The notes under the pieces: generated by a model
The model's input: only the letters and a program-made list of their open reading frames with translations
The model's database searches: none
Told to the model about the DNA's origin: nothing
Source: Palleronia sp. LCG004
GTDB lineage: Bacteria; Pseudomonadota; Alphaproteobacteria; Rhodobacterales; Rhodobacteraceae
DNA: 64,000 bases
Direction: 5' to 3'
NCBI RefSeq assembly: GCF_032931615.1
Contig: NZ_CP136759.1
Span: 620,001 to 684,000 of the forward strand
Made by a program: the position numbers and the translations under genes
Shown: positions 6,050-15,259 of the stretch, one piece after another
How positions within the stretch are numbered: position 1 is the stretch's first letter
How the letters are laid out: each line of letters starts with the position of its first letter

Positions 6050-7994
6050 CCAACTCCTCCACGAACTTTGCATTCGCTTGAATGTACTCAAACCGCATTT
6101 CTGGTTTCTTGCCCATCAGACGCTCCACCAGGTCTCCGGTCTCACCGGGCATCTCGTCCTCGATCTTCACACGGATGAGGCGCCGGGTGGCGGGGTCCAT
6201 CGTGGTGTCCTTGAGGTCCTTGGCATCCATCTCGCCCAGACCCTTGAAGCGCGAGACCTCGACCTTGCCCTTGCCGCCGAGGCCCGATTTCAGCAGCGCG
6301 TCCTTCTCCTCCTCCGTCAGGCAATAGGAACGGCGCGCCCCCTGCGTCAGCCGGAAGAGCGGCGGGCAGGCGAGATAGAGGTGCCCCGCATCGATCAACG
6401 GCCGCATCTGCGCGTAGAAGAACGTCATTAGCAGCGAGGCGATATGCGCCCCGTCCACGTCCGCGTCGCACATGATGATGATCTTGTCGTAGCGCAGATC
6501 GTCGAGGTTGAACTTCGTCCCCATGCCCACACCCAGAGCCTGGCAGATGTCGTTGATCTCGGCATTGGACCCGAGTTTCGACGACGCGGCCCCCAGCACG
6601 TTCAGCACCTTGCCCCTGAGCGGCAGAAGCGCCTGCGTCTTGCGCTCGCGCGCCATCTTGGCCGAACCGCCTGCCGAATCGCCCTCCACGATGAAGAGCT
6701 CGGTTCCTTCGCGCGCCGAGGTCGAGCAATCGACCAGCTTGCCGGGGAGGCGCAGCCGTTTGGTCGCGGATTTCCGCTGCGTCTCCTTCTCGGCGCGGCG
6801 GCGCAACCGCTCCTCAGCGCGCAGGATCAGGTAGTCGAGGATCGCGCCGGCCGCCTTTGTATCGGATGCCAGCCACGTGTCGAACCGGTCGCGCACCGCC
6901 CGCTCGACCAGCCCCTGCGCCGCCGAGGTGGCGAGCCGATCCTTGGTCTGCCCCACGAATTCCGGCTCGGCGATGAAGCAAGAGACGAGCGCGCATCCCC
7001 CCGCCAGTAGGTCCTCGCGCGTGATGTCCTTGGCCTTTTTCTGGCCCGCGCGTTCGCCATGCGCCTTGATGCCCTTGAGGATGGCCGCCCAGAACCCCGC
7101 CTCGTGGGTGCCGCCCTCGGGCGTCGGCACCGTGTTGCAGTAGGATTGCACGAAGCCGTCGCGCGCCGGCGTCCAGTTGATCGCCCATTCGACCTTGCCG
7201 GGCGCATCGCGGAAATCCACGTTTCCGGTAAAGGGCGCATCGGCATAGGTTGACGACCCGCCCAGCGTTTCCTTGAGGTAATCGGCGAGGCCGCCGGGAA
7301 AGTGGAACACCGCCTCCTGCGGCATGTCCCCGTCCGGAATTGCGGATTTCCAGCGGATCTCGACCCCGGAGAAGAGATAGGCCTTTGATCTCACCATCTT
7401 CATCAGCCGTGCGGGCTTGAATTTCAGCGGCCCGAAGATCTCGGCATCGGGGTGGAAGGTGACGGACGTTCCCTTGCGGTTCGGCGCGGCCCCCGCATCG
7501 AAGAGCGGTGCGACCGGCTTGCCGCGTGAGAATTCCTGCGCCACCAGCTTGCGGTCGCGCGCGACCTCGACCCGTACGTGATCGCTGAGCGCGTTGACGA
7601 CCGAGATGCCCACGCCGTGCAGGCCTCCGCTCGTCTGGTAGGCCTTGCCCGAGAACTTTCCTCCCGCATGAAGCGTGCACAGAATGACCTCCAGCGCGGA
7701 CTTGCCGGGGAACTTCGGATGCGGGTCCGTGGGAATGCCACGGCCGTTGTCGCGGATCGTCAGGCTCAGATCGGCATGCAGCTCGACTTCGATCCGGTTG
7801 GCGTGGCCGGCTACGGCCTCGTCCATCGAGTTGTCGAGCACCTCGGCCGCGAGATGGTGCAGCGCACGCTCGTCGGTGCCGCCGATATACATGCCCGGTC
7901 GCTTGCGCACCGGCTCGAGCCCCTCCAGCACCTCGATCGAGGAGGCGTCGTAGGCCTCGGGCTGCGCTGCCTGGGGGAGGAGATCGTCGGCCAT
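6042..7994 (-). CDS. parE: DNA topoisomerase IV subunit B (ParE)
   Basis: 650 residues, the length of ParE rather than GyrB. The GHKL ATPase motifs are present (EVLDNSMDEA, DNGRGIP, GGLHGVGISVVNAL), followed by the TOPRIM motifs VEGDSAGG and DADVDGAHI. The C terminus NAKFVEELDV is complete, so the AT-rich DNA downstream has not damaged it. ParE powers ParC in decatenating daughter chromosomes. I chose MADDLL at 7994; the upstream frame adds 22 basic residues not expected in the family. The parC partner is not in the window. Confidence 0.95.
   Translation of the reverse strand: MADDLLPQAAQPEAYDASSIEVLEGLEPVRKRPGMYIGGTDERALHHLAAEVLDNSMDEAVAGHANRIEVELHADLSLTIRDNGRGIPTDPHPKFPGKSALEVILCTLHAGGKFSGKAYQTSGGLHGVGISVVNALSDHVRVEVARDRKLVAQEFSRGKPVAPLFDAGAAPNRKGTSVTFHPDAEIFGPLKFKPARLMKMVRSKAYLFSGVEIRWKSAIPDGDMPQEAVFHFPGGLADYLKETLGGSSTYADAPFTGNVDFRDAPGKVEWAINWTPARDGFVQSYCNTVPTPEGGTHEAGFWAAILKGIKAHGERAGQKKAKDITREDLLAGGCALVSCFIAEPEFVGQTKDRLATSAAQGLVERAVRDRFDTWLASDTKAAGAILDYLILRAEERLRRRAEKETQRKSATKRLRLPGKLVDCSTSAREGTELFIVEGDSAGGSAKMARERKTQALLPLRGKVLNVLGAASSKLGSNAEINDICQALGVGMGTKFNLDDLRYDKIIIMCDADVDGAHIASLLMTFFYAQMRPLIDAGHLYLACPPLFRLTQGARRSYCLTEEEKDALLKSGLGGKGKVEVSRFKGLGEMDAKDLKDTTMDPATRRLIRVKIEDEMPGETGDLVERLMGKKPEMRFEYIQANAKFVEELDV
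6054..6060 (-). promoter_or_regulatory. Ribosome-binding site inside parE for the AT-rich ORF
   Basis: GGAGGAG on the minus strand, encoding the EE of the ParE C terminus, lies 4 nt before ATG 6049. It supports the shorter start of the downstream ORF and coupling to parE translation. Confidence 0.5.
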
Positions 7995-8134
7995 GGGGCT
8001 GCTCGCCTTCTTGCGGGGAAATTTGGACGCGAGTTTCGCAACAAACGCGCGGCGGGGCAATGGCGGGCCGGAGGGCAGGGACCCGATGTCCCGCCCGCGG
8101 GATTGAGGGGCGACACCGAACTTACGGAGGCACC

Positions 8135-9025
8135 ATGCGCATTCTCTTTACCGGCGGCAGCGGCAAGGCCGGACGCCACGTCATTCCCTACCTTCTCGAA
8201 CGTGGTCATCGCGTGACCAACCTCGATCTGGTCGCGCTCGACGTCGAGGGGGTCGAGAACCTCAAGGCCGACATCACCGATCCGGGGCAGGTCTGGGGCG
8301 CGCTCACGCAGCCCTCGGACTGGCAGGATCTCGAAGGGGGCGGCGGTCCCGGACGCTATGACGCGGTCGTCCATTTCGCGGCGATCCCGCGCATCATGCT
8401 CAGGACCGACAACGAGACGTTCCGCATCAACACGATGGGCACCTATAACGTGATCGAGGCCGCGCTGGGCCAGGGCATCCGCAAGGTGATCTTCGCATCG
8501 AGCGAGACGACCTACGGGATCTGCTTCGCCGATGGCGAACGCAAGCCCGACTACATCCCCGTCGACGAGGAGCATCCCACCCTGCCCGGCGACAGCTATG
8601 CCATGTCGAAGGTCGTGAACGAGGCGACGGCGCGCAGTTTCCAGCATCGATCGGGCGCGGACATCTACGCGCTCAGGATCAACAACGTGATCGAGCCGCA
8701 CGAATACGATGAGAAGTTCCGGGCCTTCGTCGAGGATCCCGGCCTGCGGCGGCGCAACATCTTCGCCTACATCGATGCGCGCGATCTGGGACAGATGGTC
8801 GATCGATGCCTTTCGACCGACGGGCTCGGATACGAGGTCTTCAACGTGGCGAACCGCAATCTTTCGGTCGCGATCCCGACGGAGGAGGTCATCTCGCGCT
8901 TCTATCAAGGAGTCGAACAACGGCGCGACATGCGCCCGGACGAGACGTTCTATTCCATCGACAAGGCCGAACGTTTGCTAGGCTATGCGCCCGAACACGA
9001 CTGGACACCGCCGTCGCGCGGCTGA
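8135..9025 (+). CDS. NAD-dependent epimerase/dehydratase family protein (extended SDR)
   Basis: 296 residues. The Rossmann motif TGGSGKAGRHV starts at residue 6, an ASSETTYG segment carries the catalytic Ser/Thr region, and Tyr155 and Lys159 form the YAMSK catalytic pair. Such enzymes act on nucleotide sugars or uronates; the exact substrate cannot be read here. ATG 8135 has a clear ACGGAGG ribosome-binding site. It is divergent from parE with 140 bp between starts and is followed 39 nt later by the MATE gene. Confidence 0.85.
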   Translation: MRILFTGGSGKAGRHVIPYLLERGHRVTNLDLVALDVEGVENLKADITDPGQVWGALTQPSDWQDLEGGGGPGRYDAVVHFAAIPRIMLRTDNETFRINTMGTYNVIEAALGQGIRKVIFASSETTYGICFADGERKPDYIPVDEEHPTLPGDSYAMSKVVNEATARSFQHRSGADIYALRINNVIEPHEYDEKFRAFVEDPGLRRRNIFAYIDARDLGQMVDRCLSTDGLGYEVFNVANRNLSVAIPTEEVISRFYQGVEQRRDMRPDETFYSIDKAERLLGYAPEHDWTPPSRG

Positions 9026-9064
9026 GACTTGCCGCGGCCCCCGCGCGGGCGTAGGGGCCGTGGC

Positions 9065-10426
9065 ATGACCTATCTGCAGCATATCCGCCGGGTTCTCGTG
9101 CTCGGTCTGCCGCTTATCGGCAGCCATGTCGCGCAGATGAGCATCCAGCTCACCGATACGATCATGCTGGGCCGTTACGACGTGACGGTTCTGGCGGGGC
9201 AGGTTCTGGCAGGCACGATGTTCTTCATCCTGCTCATCATCGGATCGGGCTTCGCCTTCGCCGTAACGCCCCTCGTGGCCGAGGCCGATGCCCGTGGCGA
9301 CAGCGCACCCGTCAGACGCGCGACGCGGATGGCGCTGTGGCTCACCGGGGCCTTCGGGGTGATCTGCCTGCCGCTCATGCTGGCGGCCGATCCGCTTCTC
9401 CGCGCATTGGGGCAGGAGCCGACGCTCGCCGATCTCGCGCGGCAATATCTCTGGATCCAGAGCTGGTCGATCTTTCCGGCACTCGCGGTCATGGTGCTGA
9501 AATCGACGCTCGCGGGAGTCAGCCGGACGCAGGTGGTTTTCTGGGCGACGGTACTGGCCGTGATCGTCAACATCGCCTGCAACTACCTGCTCATCTTCGG
9601 CAATCTCGGTTTCCCCGAGCTCGGCATCCGGGGCGCGGCGATCGCATCGCTCTTCTCGACGCTCGTCTCCTTCGCGATCATCTTCGTCTACTCCCTGCGC
9701 GCTTTGGCCGATCACCGGATCTTCGCCAAGTTCTGGCGGCCGGACGGCGAAGCGCTGGGACAGGTCTTCCGTCTCGGCTGGCCCATCGGGATCACGCTAC
9801 TGGCCGAAGTCGGGCTCTTCTCCGCATCGTCGGTCATGATGGGCTGGCTTGGAACGATCCAGCTGGCCGCCCACGGGATTGCTCTGAACATCGTATCTCT
9901 GATCTTCATGGTGCATCTGGGCTTCGCCAATGCCGCGACGATCCGCGCGGGCAACGCGATGGGCGCGGGCGACGGTCCGCTCCTTCGGCGTGGCGCGCTC
10001 GTGGTCACGGCGCTGTCGCTTTCCGTGGCGGCGGCGGCGATCGTGCTTCTTCTCGTCTGGCCCGAAACGCTGGTCGCGGGATTCCTTGACCGCGACGATC
10101 CGGATTTCTCTGCGGTGATGACGCTCGGCGTGTCGCTGCTGGCGGCCGCCGCGCTCTTCCAGCTCGTCGATGCGGGACAGGTCCTGGCGCTGGGGCTGCT
10201 CAGAGGGCTGCAGGACACGCGGGTGCCGATGATCCACGCGGTGCTGAGCTATTGGGGCGTGGGGCTTCCTGCGGCTTACGTCCTCGGCTTCCCGATGGGC
10301 TACGGGGGCGTGGGGATCTGGGCCGGACTGGCGATGGGGCTTGCCGTGGCGGCGGTTCTCATGACCGCGCGTTTCCTCGGCCGCGGAGCCTACAGCGTCG
10401 AGCGGGCGAACGGATCCTCGGCGTAA
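9065..10426 (+). CDS. MATE-family multidrug/Na+ efflux transporter
   Basis: 453 residues with about twelve hydrophobic helices in two related halves. Typical MATE signatures include [13 protein letters not shown] and MLGRYD in the first half and [16 protein letters not shown] at the start of the second. The family exports cationic drugs or metabolites against Na+ or H+. ATG 9065 lies 39 nt after the epimerase gene. Its 3' end overlaps the convergent truA gene by 37 bp. Confidence 0.9.
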   Translation: MTYLQHIRRVLVLGLPLIGSHVAQMSIQLTDTIMLGRYDVTVLAGQVLAGTMFFILLIIGSGFAFAVTPLVAEADARGDSAPVRRATRMALWLTGAFGVICLPLMLAADPLLRALGQEPTLADLARQYLWIQSWSIFPALAVMVLKSTLAGVSRTQVVFWATVLAVIVNIACNYLLIFGNLGFPELGIRGAAIASLFSTLVSFAIIFVYSLRALADHRIFAKFWRPDGEALGQVFRLGWPIGITLLAEVGLFSASSVMMGWLGTIQLAAHGIALNIVSLIFMVHLGFANAATIRAGNAMGAGDGPLLRRGALVVTALSLSVAAAAIVLLLVWPETLVAGFLDRDDPDFSAVMTLGVSLLAAAALFQLVDAGQVLALGLLRGLQDTRVPMIHAVLSYWGVGLPAAYVLGFPMGYGGVGIWAGLAMGLAVAAVLMTARFLGRGAYSVERANGSSA

Positions 10427-11169
10427 CCCACCGCCATGAGCGCGAGCCCTTCCGGCGGGGCCACGGGGCCGCAGGCGGCACGGTCGCGTGCGGCAAGGAT
10501 CTCGGCCACCCGCGAAGGCTCCCACGCGCCGCACCCCACCCGTTCGAGCGTTCCGGCGAAGCTTCTCACCTGTGAATGGAGGAACGATCGCGCCTCGACA
10601 TGCAGGCGGATCTCCTCTCCCCAGTCGTGGCGGCGCGTCTCCACCTCGAGCCGGTCGAGCGTTCGTACCGGCGACTTCGCCTGGCAGAGCGCGGCGCGGA
10701 AGGTCGTGAAGTCGTGTCGTCCCAGAAGGTGGCGTGCGCCCTCGGCCATCGCCCCGGCATCGAGCGGCCGCTTGACGTGCCAGGCCTGCATCCGGTCGAG
10801 CACGAGCGGCGCACGCCGCGTCACGATGCGAAAGAGATAACGGCGCGACACGGCGTCGAACCGTGCGTGCCAGTCGTCGGCGACCCGCGCGCAGGCGGTG
10901 ATCGCGACAGGCGCGGGTTTCAGATGGTGGTTCAGCGCCTCGCTCAGCCGGAAGGGCTCCCAGTCGCGGGCGAGATCGGCATGCGCGACCTGTCCGCGCG
11001 CATGGACGCCCGCATCCGTCCGGCCCGCCGCGGCGATCGACGGCACGTCCCGTTCCAGCTTGGCAAGCGCTGCCTCGACCGCGGCCTGCACGCTCGGCCG
11101 GTCGGCCTGACGCTGCCAGCCCGAGAAGGGCGTGCCGTCATATTCGATCCTGAAGGCATAGCGGGGCAT
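10390..11169 (-). CDS. truA: tRNA pseudouridine(38-40) synthase TruA
   Basis: 259 residues starting [21 protein letters not shown], a TruA N terminus. The catalytic Asp52 is in [14 protein letters not shown], and the HDFTTFRAA and [11 protein letters not shown] segments follow. TruA isomerises uridines 38-40 of tRNA anticodon arms. The start is ATG 11169; a very long frame continuing upstream is antisense to the next genes and has no support. Convergent overlap of 37 bp with the MATE gene. Confidence 0.95.
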   Translation of the reverse strand: MPRYAFRIEYDGTPFSGWQRQADRPSVQAAVEAALAKLERDVPSIAAAGRTDAGVHARGQVAHADLARDWEPFRLSEALNHHLKPAPVAITACARVADDWHARFDAVSRRYLFRIVTRRAPLVLDRMQAWHVKRPLDAGAMAEGARHLLGRHDFTTFRAALCQAKSPVRTLDRLEVETRRHDWGEEIRLHVEARSFLHSQVRSFAGTLERVGCGAWEPSRVAEILAARDRAACGPVAPPEGLALMAVGYAEDPFARSTL

Positions 11170-11277
11170 GGATCGCGGCCTAGCCTGCCGCGCGCGAAGG
11201 AACAAGCGGCCCACTGGCGATCCGGCGGCACGGGTCCTATGTTCGGGGGCGCGGACGCAGGAAAGGGCAGGGTCAAC

Positions 11278-12690
11278 GTGATCATCGGAGATATCGCCGA
11301 CGGGCTGACGCGGCAGGTCGAACGCGCCGGCGGCATGGTGTCGGGCGCATTCTTCGAGCCGGTGATCCGTCTGGGTGTGACGGGTCTCAGCCGCGCGGGC
11401 AAGACGGTGTTCATCACCTCGCTCGTCGCGAACATAATGAACCGCGCCCGGATGGGCGGCCTTCGCGCGGCGGGCGACGGGTCGATCCGCGCGGCCTATC
11501 TTCAGCCGCAGCCCGACGACACGCTGCCGCGCTTCGACTACGAGACGCATCTCGCGGCCCTCACCGGCCCCACGCCGCACTGGCCCGAGAGCACGCGTGC
11601 GATTTCGGAGTTGCGCCTGTCGCTGAGGGTTCAACCCACCGGCCTGATCGCGGGCATGCGGGGCGCGCGCAACGTGCATCTCGACATCGTGGATTACCCG
11701 GGCGAATGGCTGCTCGATCTGGGTCTCATGGAAAAGGACTATGCATCCTGGGCCGAAGACACGCTCGCCCGGATCGCCGATCGCCCGCAGGCCGCCGAAT
11801 ACCTCGCGCTGCTCTCCACGACCGATCCCGATGCGAAGCTCGACGAGCCGCAGGCGCAAAAGCTCGCCGCGGCGTTCACGCGCTATCTCGTTCAGGCGCG
11901 CGAGGACGGCTATTCCGACTGCACGCCCGGCCGCTTTCTGCTGCCCGGTGATCTTGCAGGATCGCCGGTCCTGACCTTCGCGCCGCTGCCGAGGGGGCAC
12001 GATGCACGCGGATCTCTCGGACGGGAATTCGCCAGGCGCTTCGAGGCCTACAAGCGCGAAGTGGTAAAGCCTTTCTTCCGCGACCATTTCGCAAGGCTCG
12101 ACCGTCAGGTCGTACTCGTCGATGCGCTGGGCGCGATCCATGCAGGGCCCCGCGCGGTCGAGGACATGCGCCGTGCGATGGGCGACATCCTCGGCGCGTT
12201 CCGTCCGGGGCGGAACAACTTCCTCAGCCAGATCCTGCGCGGCCGGCGGGTCGAACGGATCCTCTTCGCGGCGACCAAGGCCGACCATCTGCACCATTCG
12301 CAGCATGCCCGCCTGACCGCCATCATGGAGGCGCTTCTGGCCGATGCCCGCAGGCGCGCGGATTACGCAGGTGCCAGGACCGCCGCCATGTCGATCGCCG
12401 CATTGAGGGCCACGACCGAGGACCGCGTGAGCCATGGCGGTGCCGAGCTCGACGTCGTGCGGGGCGTGCTGCTCGAGACAGGCAAGCGGGCGGCCTTCCA
12501 TCCGGGCCTTCTGCCCGAGGATCCCGCCCATCTTCTCGTGCCCGCGCGGGAGGGGGCAGAAGGATGGCTTGGCGAGGATTACGCGATCATGCGTTTCGCG
12601 CCGCAACCGATGAGCCTCAAGCCCGGCGAAGGGCCACCGCATATCCGGCTCGACCGGGCCGCTGAATTCCTGTTCGGGGACCGGCTGTGA
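11278..12690 (+). CDS. YcjX family GTPase-like protein (DUF463)
   Basis: About 470 residues. The P-loop GLSRAGKT is near residues 36-43, followed by VFITSLV, and [14 protein letters not shown] supplies the downstream nucleotide motif. The C-terminal half contains [14 protein letters not shown], a TKAD guanine-specificity-like motif. YcjX proteins are stress-associated and usually paired with YcjF, as here. GTG 11278 matches the family start; an in-frame ATG at 11239 is an alternative. Cellular function is poorly defined. Confidence 0.88.
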   Translation: MIIGDIADGLTRQVERAGGMVSGAFFEPVIRLGVTGLSRAGKTVFITSLVANIMNRARMGGLRAAGDGSIRAAYLQPQPDDTLPRFDYETHLAALTGPTPHWPESTRAISELRLSLRVQPTGLIAGMRGARNVHLDIVDYPGEWLLDLGLMEKDYASWAEDTLARIADRPQAAEYLALLSTTDPDAKLDEPQAQKLAAAFTRYLVQAREDGYSDCTPGRFLLPGDLAGSPVLTFAPLPRGHDARGSLGREFARRFEAYKREVVKPFFRDHFARLDRQVVLVDALGAIHAGPRAVEDMRRAMGDILGAFRPGRNNFLSQILRGRRVERILFAATKADHLHHSQHARLTAIMEALLADARRRADYAGARTAAMSIAALRATTEDRVSHGGAELDVVRGVLLETGKRAAFHPGLLPEDPAHLLVPAREGAEGWLGEDYAIMRFAPQPMSLKPGEGPPHIRLDRAAEFLFGDRL

Positions 12691-12792
12691 TGGCGTGTGC
12701 AGGGATCTGCCCGGTGCCCATGTTGGCGTTGCAGTGTAGAAACTCGAGGACAGTCGAAGCCGGTGAACATCACGGACCCGGAGGCATCCAGC

Positions 12793-13812
12793 ATGGCTGA
12801 ACGCCGGGGGCCGATCCTGATCGAGGAGGAGGAGGTCGAGGGGCCGCGCGCCTCGCCGGCCGAAGCTCCGCCCGTGCCCGACACGATCGAGAACGCGCCC
12901 GACGGGCAGGCGATGCGCACTATGGCGGCGCTGGCCGCGCGGCGGGGATCGCGGCTCGGTCGGTGGTTCCGTCGCGTGACGGGCGCGCTCGTGGCCTTCT
13001 TCGTGTCGGTCGCCACATGGTCCGCGATCGACGCTTTGCTGCTTGCCAATCCGGTGCTGGGCTGGATCGCGATGGTGCTCGTCGGGGCGTTCCTCATCGT
13101 CCTGTCGCTCATCTGCATACGGGAACTTGCGGCGCTGGCCCGGCTCGCGCGGGTGGGCGAGATCCATGCCGAGGCCGAGGCCGCCCTCGCGGGAGGTGGC
13201 GATCTGGCCCGGGCGCGCAAGGTCGCCGACCGGTTGTCTCATCTCTATGCGGGGCGCGAGGCTCTGCGCTGGGGCCATGAGCGGTTCGCCGAGCGACGGG
13301 GCGATGTCTTCGACGCCGATGCGCTGTTCCACCTTGCCGAGATCGAGCTTCTCGCGCCGCTCGACGCGGCCGCGCGGATCGAGGTGGAGGCCGCCGCGCG
13401 GCAGGTCGCGACCGTGACGGCGGTGGTGCCGCTGGCCTTCGCCGACGTCGCCGCGGCCCTGACGAGCAACCTGCGCATGATCCGGCGCATCGCCGAGATC
13501 TATGGCGGCCGGGCGGGAACGCTCGGTGCGTGGCGGCTCACCCGGGCGGTCTTCACTCATCTCGTCGCGACGGGTGCGGTCGCCGTTGGCGACGATCTCA
13601 TCGGATCGGTCGCGGGTGGATCGGTGCTGACCCGGATCAGCCGGCGCTTCGGAGAGGGAATCGTCAACGGTGCCCTCACCGCGCGGGTCGGGATCGCCGC
13701 GATGGAGGTCTGCCGGCCGCTGCCCTTCGCCGCCGGTCGCAAGCCGCAGGTCCACAGCCTGATCGGCAGGGCGCTGGGCGGGCTCTTTCCCGGCCGCCGG
13801 GATGAAAGCTGA
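12793..13812 (+). CDS. YcjF/TIGR01620-type membrane protein (DUF697)
   Basis: 339 residues. An acidic, Pro-rich N-terminal region of about 55 residues is followed by two adjacent membrane helices ([12 protein letters not shown] and [19 protein letters not shown]) and a soluble alpha-helical C-terminal domain ending in glycine-rich amphipathic helices. It is the usual partner of the YcjX protein directly upstream. I chose ATG 12793 because CGGAGG lies 8 nt before it; an in-frame GTG at 12763 is the alternative. Confidence 0.83.
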   Translation: MAERRGPILIEEEEVEGPRASPAEAPPVPDTIENAPDGQAMRTMAALAARRGSRLGRWFRRVTGALVAFFVSVATWSAIDALLLANPVLGWIAMVLVGAFLIVLSLICIRELAALARLARVGEIHAEAEAALAGGGDLARARKVADRLSHLYAGREALRWGHERFAERRGDVFDADALFHLAEIELLAPLDAAARIEVEAAARQVATVTAVVPLAFADVAAALTSNLRMIRRIAEIYGGRAGTLGAWRLTRAVFTHLVATGAVAVGDDLIGSVAGGSVLTRISRRFGEGIVNGALTARVGIAAMEVCRPLPFAAGRKPQVHSLIGRALGGLFPGRRDES

Positions 13813-13880
13813 TCGGCGGAACCTTGCCGGCCCACGCGTCGTTGGATCGCACTGACAACACGGGGAGGATGGGTGTCGCA

Positions 13881-15077
13881 ATGTCGGAATCACCGGCCAG
13901 CGAACCACGGCATGAAGAAGTCCGCAGCGACGCGGAGCTTCGGGAAGAACACATCCGGCAACTCGTCAAGATCCGGCGCCTTCTCATCACGCTCGTCCTC
14001 TTCGCATCCGTTCTCGCGTGTTTCTTCGCCAAGGACGTTCTGCTTCCTGTAATCCTGGGATTAATGCTCGCTCTGACGCTGAGTCCGATCGTCCGTGGGG
14101 CGGGCCGGATCGGGGTGCCGGCCCCCGTCAGTGCAGCCTTGCTGGTCATCACGTTCGGCACGGCCATCGCGGCAGGCGGCTATGCCGCGAGCGGACCGGT
14201 CGGAAGCTGGCTCTCCGAAGCGCCCGAACTCGGACAGGAACTCCGCATCAAGTTGCGCGGTCTTCTCGCATCCGTAGAGCGCGTTAAACAGGCGAGCGAG
14301 GAGGTCGGTGGCATCGCCGAGCAAGCGGGTTCGGGAGAGGTGCAGCGCGTGGCGATCGAGCAGCCCGGTATTCTGAATTCAGCCGTCAGCAGCGCGGCAA
14401 GCGCAGGCACCACGCTTGTCGTGGCGCTGGTGCTCGCACTCTTCATCCTGTCGGCGGGAGACATGTTCCGCGTAAAGCTGGTCGAGACGATGCCCCGGCT
14501 GAGCGAGAAGAAGCGCGCGGTCAAGATCCTCTACGGTGTCGAACGGGCGATCTCGCAATACCTGCTGACGATCACCCTCATCAATGCCGGGCTCGGGCTC
14601 GCCGTGTGGGGTTTGATGGCGCTGGCGGGTCTGCCCAAGGCGTATATCTGGGGGATCGTCGCGTTCACGTTCAACTTCCTGCCCTTCATCGGCGCGGTCG
14701 CGGGCGTGATCCTCGTTGCGATGTATTCGATTCTGACCTTCGACATGCTGGGCCAGGCGATCATTCCGCCACTGCTCTATCTGGCTGCGACCTCGCTCGA
14801 AGGGCAGATCATCACGCCGTCGATCCTTGGCCGGAGGTTGGAGCTCAACACCGTGTCGGTCTTCGTGACCGTCGTCTTCTGGGGCTGGCTCTGGGGGATC
14901 GCGGGCGCGCTGATGGCGGTGCCGTTCCTCGTCATCGTCAAGGTCGCCTGCGACAATGTCGAGACGCTGCGGACACTGGGCAAATTCTTGGGCGGTGCCG
15001 ACACGCAGGTCGCAGCGGCGCGCGAACCGGACGAGCCTGAAGAGCCAAAGGGCGACGAGCAATCGATCAAGGCGTGA
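13881..15077 (+). CDS. AI-2E family transporter (PerM-like permease)
   Basis: 398 residues. A polar N-terminal tail is followed by paired helices ([30 protein letters not shown]), a soluble insert, and a C-terminal set of helices with the family-typical [12 protein letters not shown] and [18 protein letters not shown]. Members export quorum signals or ions; substrates vary and cannot be inferred. The start is ambiguous between 13869 and 13881 because the GGGGAGG site abuts the first ATG; spacing favours 13881. Confidence 0.87.
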   Translation: MSESPASEPRHEEVRSDAELREEHIRQLVKIRRLLITLVLFASVLACFFAKDVLLPVILGLMLALTLSPIVRGAGRIGVPAPVSAALLVITFGTAIAAGGYAASGPVGSWLSEAPELGQELRIKLRGLLASVERVKQASEEVGGIAEQAGSGEVQRVAIEQPGILNSAVSSAASAGTTLVVALVLALFILSAGDMFRVKLVETMPRLSEKKRAVKILYGVERAISQYLLTITLINAGLGLAVWGLMALAGLPKAYIWGIVAFTFNFLPFIGAVAGVILVAMYSILTFDMLGQAIIPPLLYLAATSLEGQIITPSILGRRLELNTVSVFVTVVFWGWLWGIAGALMAVPFLVIVKVACDNVETLRTLGKFLGGADTQVAAAREPDEPEEPKGDEQSIKA

Positions 15078-15108
15078 CGGCAGGTCGGGGCGATCGGTCG
15101 CGGGCTTC

Positions 15109-15137
15109 TTTACCGTCGGATTGCGCGGGCCTATAAG
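15109..15137 (+). promoter_or_regulatory. Predicted promoter of ileS
   Basis: TTTACC at 15109-15114, a 17-bp spacer, then TATAAG at 15132-15137. A transcript would start near 15144, upstream of a leader ORF and a terminator-like hairpin that precede ileS. Confidence 0.5.
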
Positions 15138-15144
15138 GCGGCGC

Positions 15145-15195
15145 ATGGCATATGCGGCTCCAGAGACACGGCGAATTACGGGCCCGGAATCCTGA
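15145..15195 (+). CDS. Possible 16-codon leader ORF before ileS
   Basis: ATG 15145 to TGA 15193-15195 encodes MAYAAPETRRITGPES. The ATG is placed almost at the predicted transcription start, so the message could be leaderless. One Ile codon (ATT 15175-15177) is 6 nt before the 5' arm of the terminator hairpin. It could be a regulatory leader peptide for isoleucyl-tRNA synthetase, or chance; it has no visible ribosome-binding site. Confidence 0.3.
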   Translation: MAYAAPETRRITGPES

Positions 15196-15213
15196 CAGGT
15201 TCCGGGTTTTTCC
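15183..15213 (+). terminator. Intrinsic terminator or attenuator upstream of ileS
   Basis: Stem CCCGGAA / TTCCGGG (15183-15189 with 15200-15206), with an inner CCT/AGG extension, followed by TTTTTCC. It ends about 47 nt before ileS. It could terminate the AI-2E gene or attenuate ileS transcription from the promoter at 15109. Confidence 0.75.
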
Positions 15214-15259
15214 ACATCGCCACTTTCCCCAATTCGATCGATCCAGAGGACGCCCGAAA

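Noticed and set aside
6042..6091. parE 3' end as an integrase attachment site
   Set aside because: I searched the 4150-5530 region by eye for a second copy of the parE end and found none, and there is no integrase gene.
10390..13908. Very long minus-strand open frame continuing upstream of truA across the YcjX and YcjF genes
   Set aside because: Only the truA part has family signatures. The rest is Arg/Pro/Gly-rich antisense sequence, an effect of high G+C and third-position bias.
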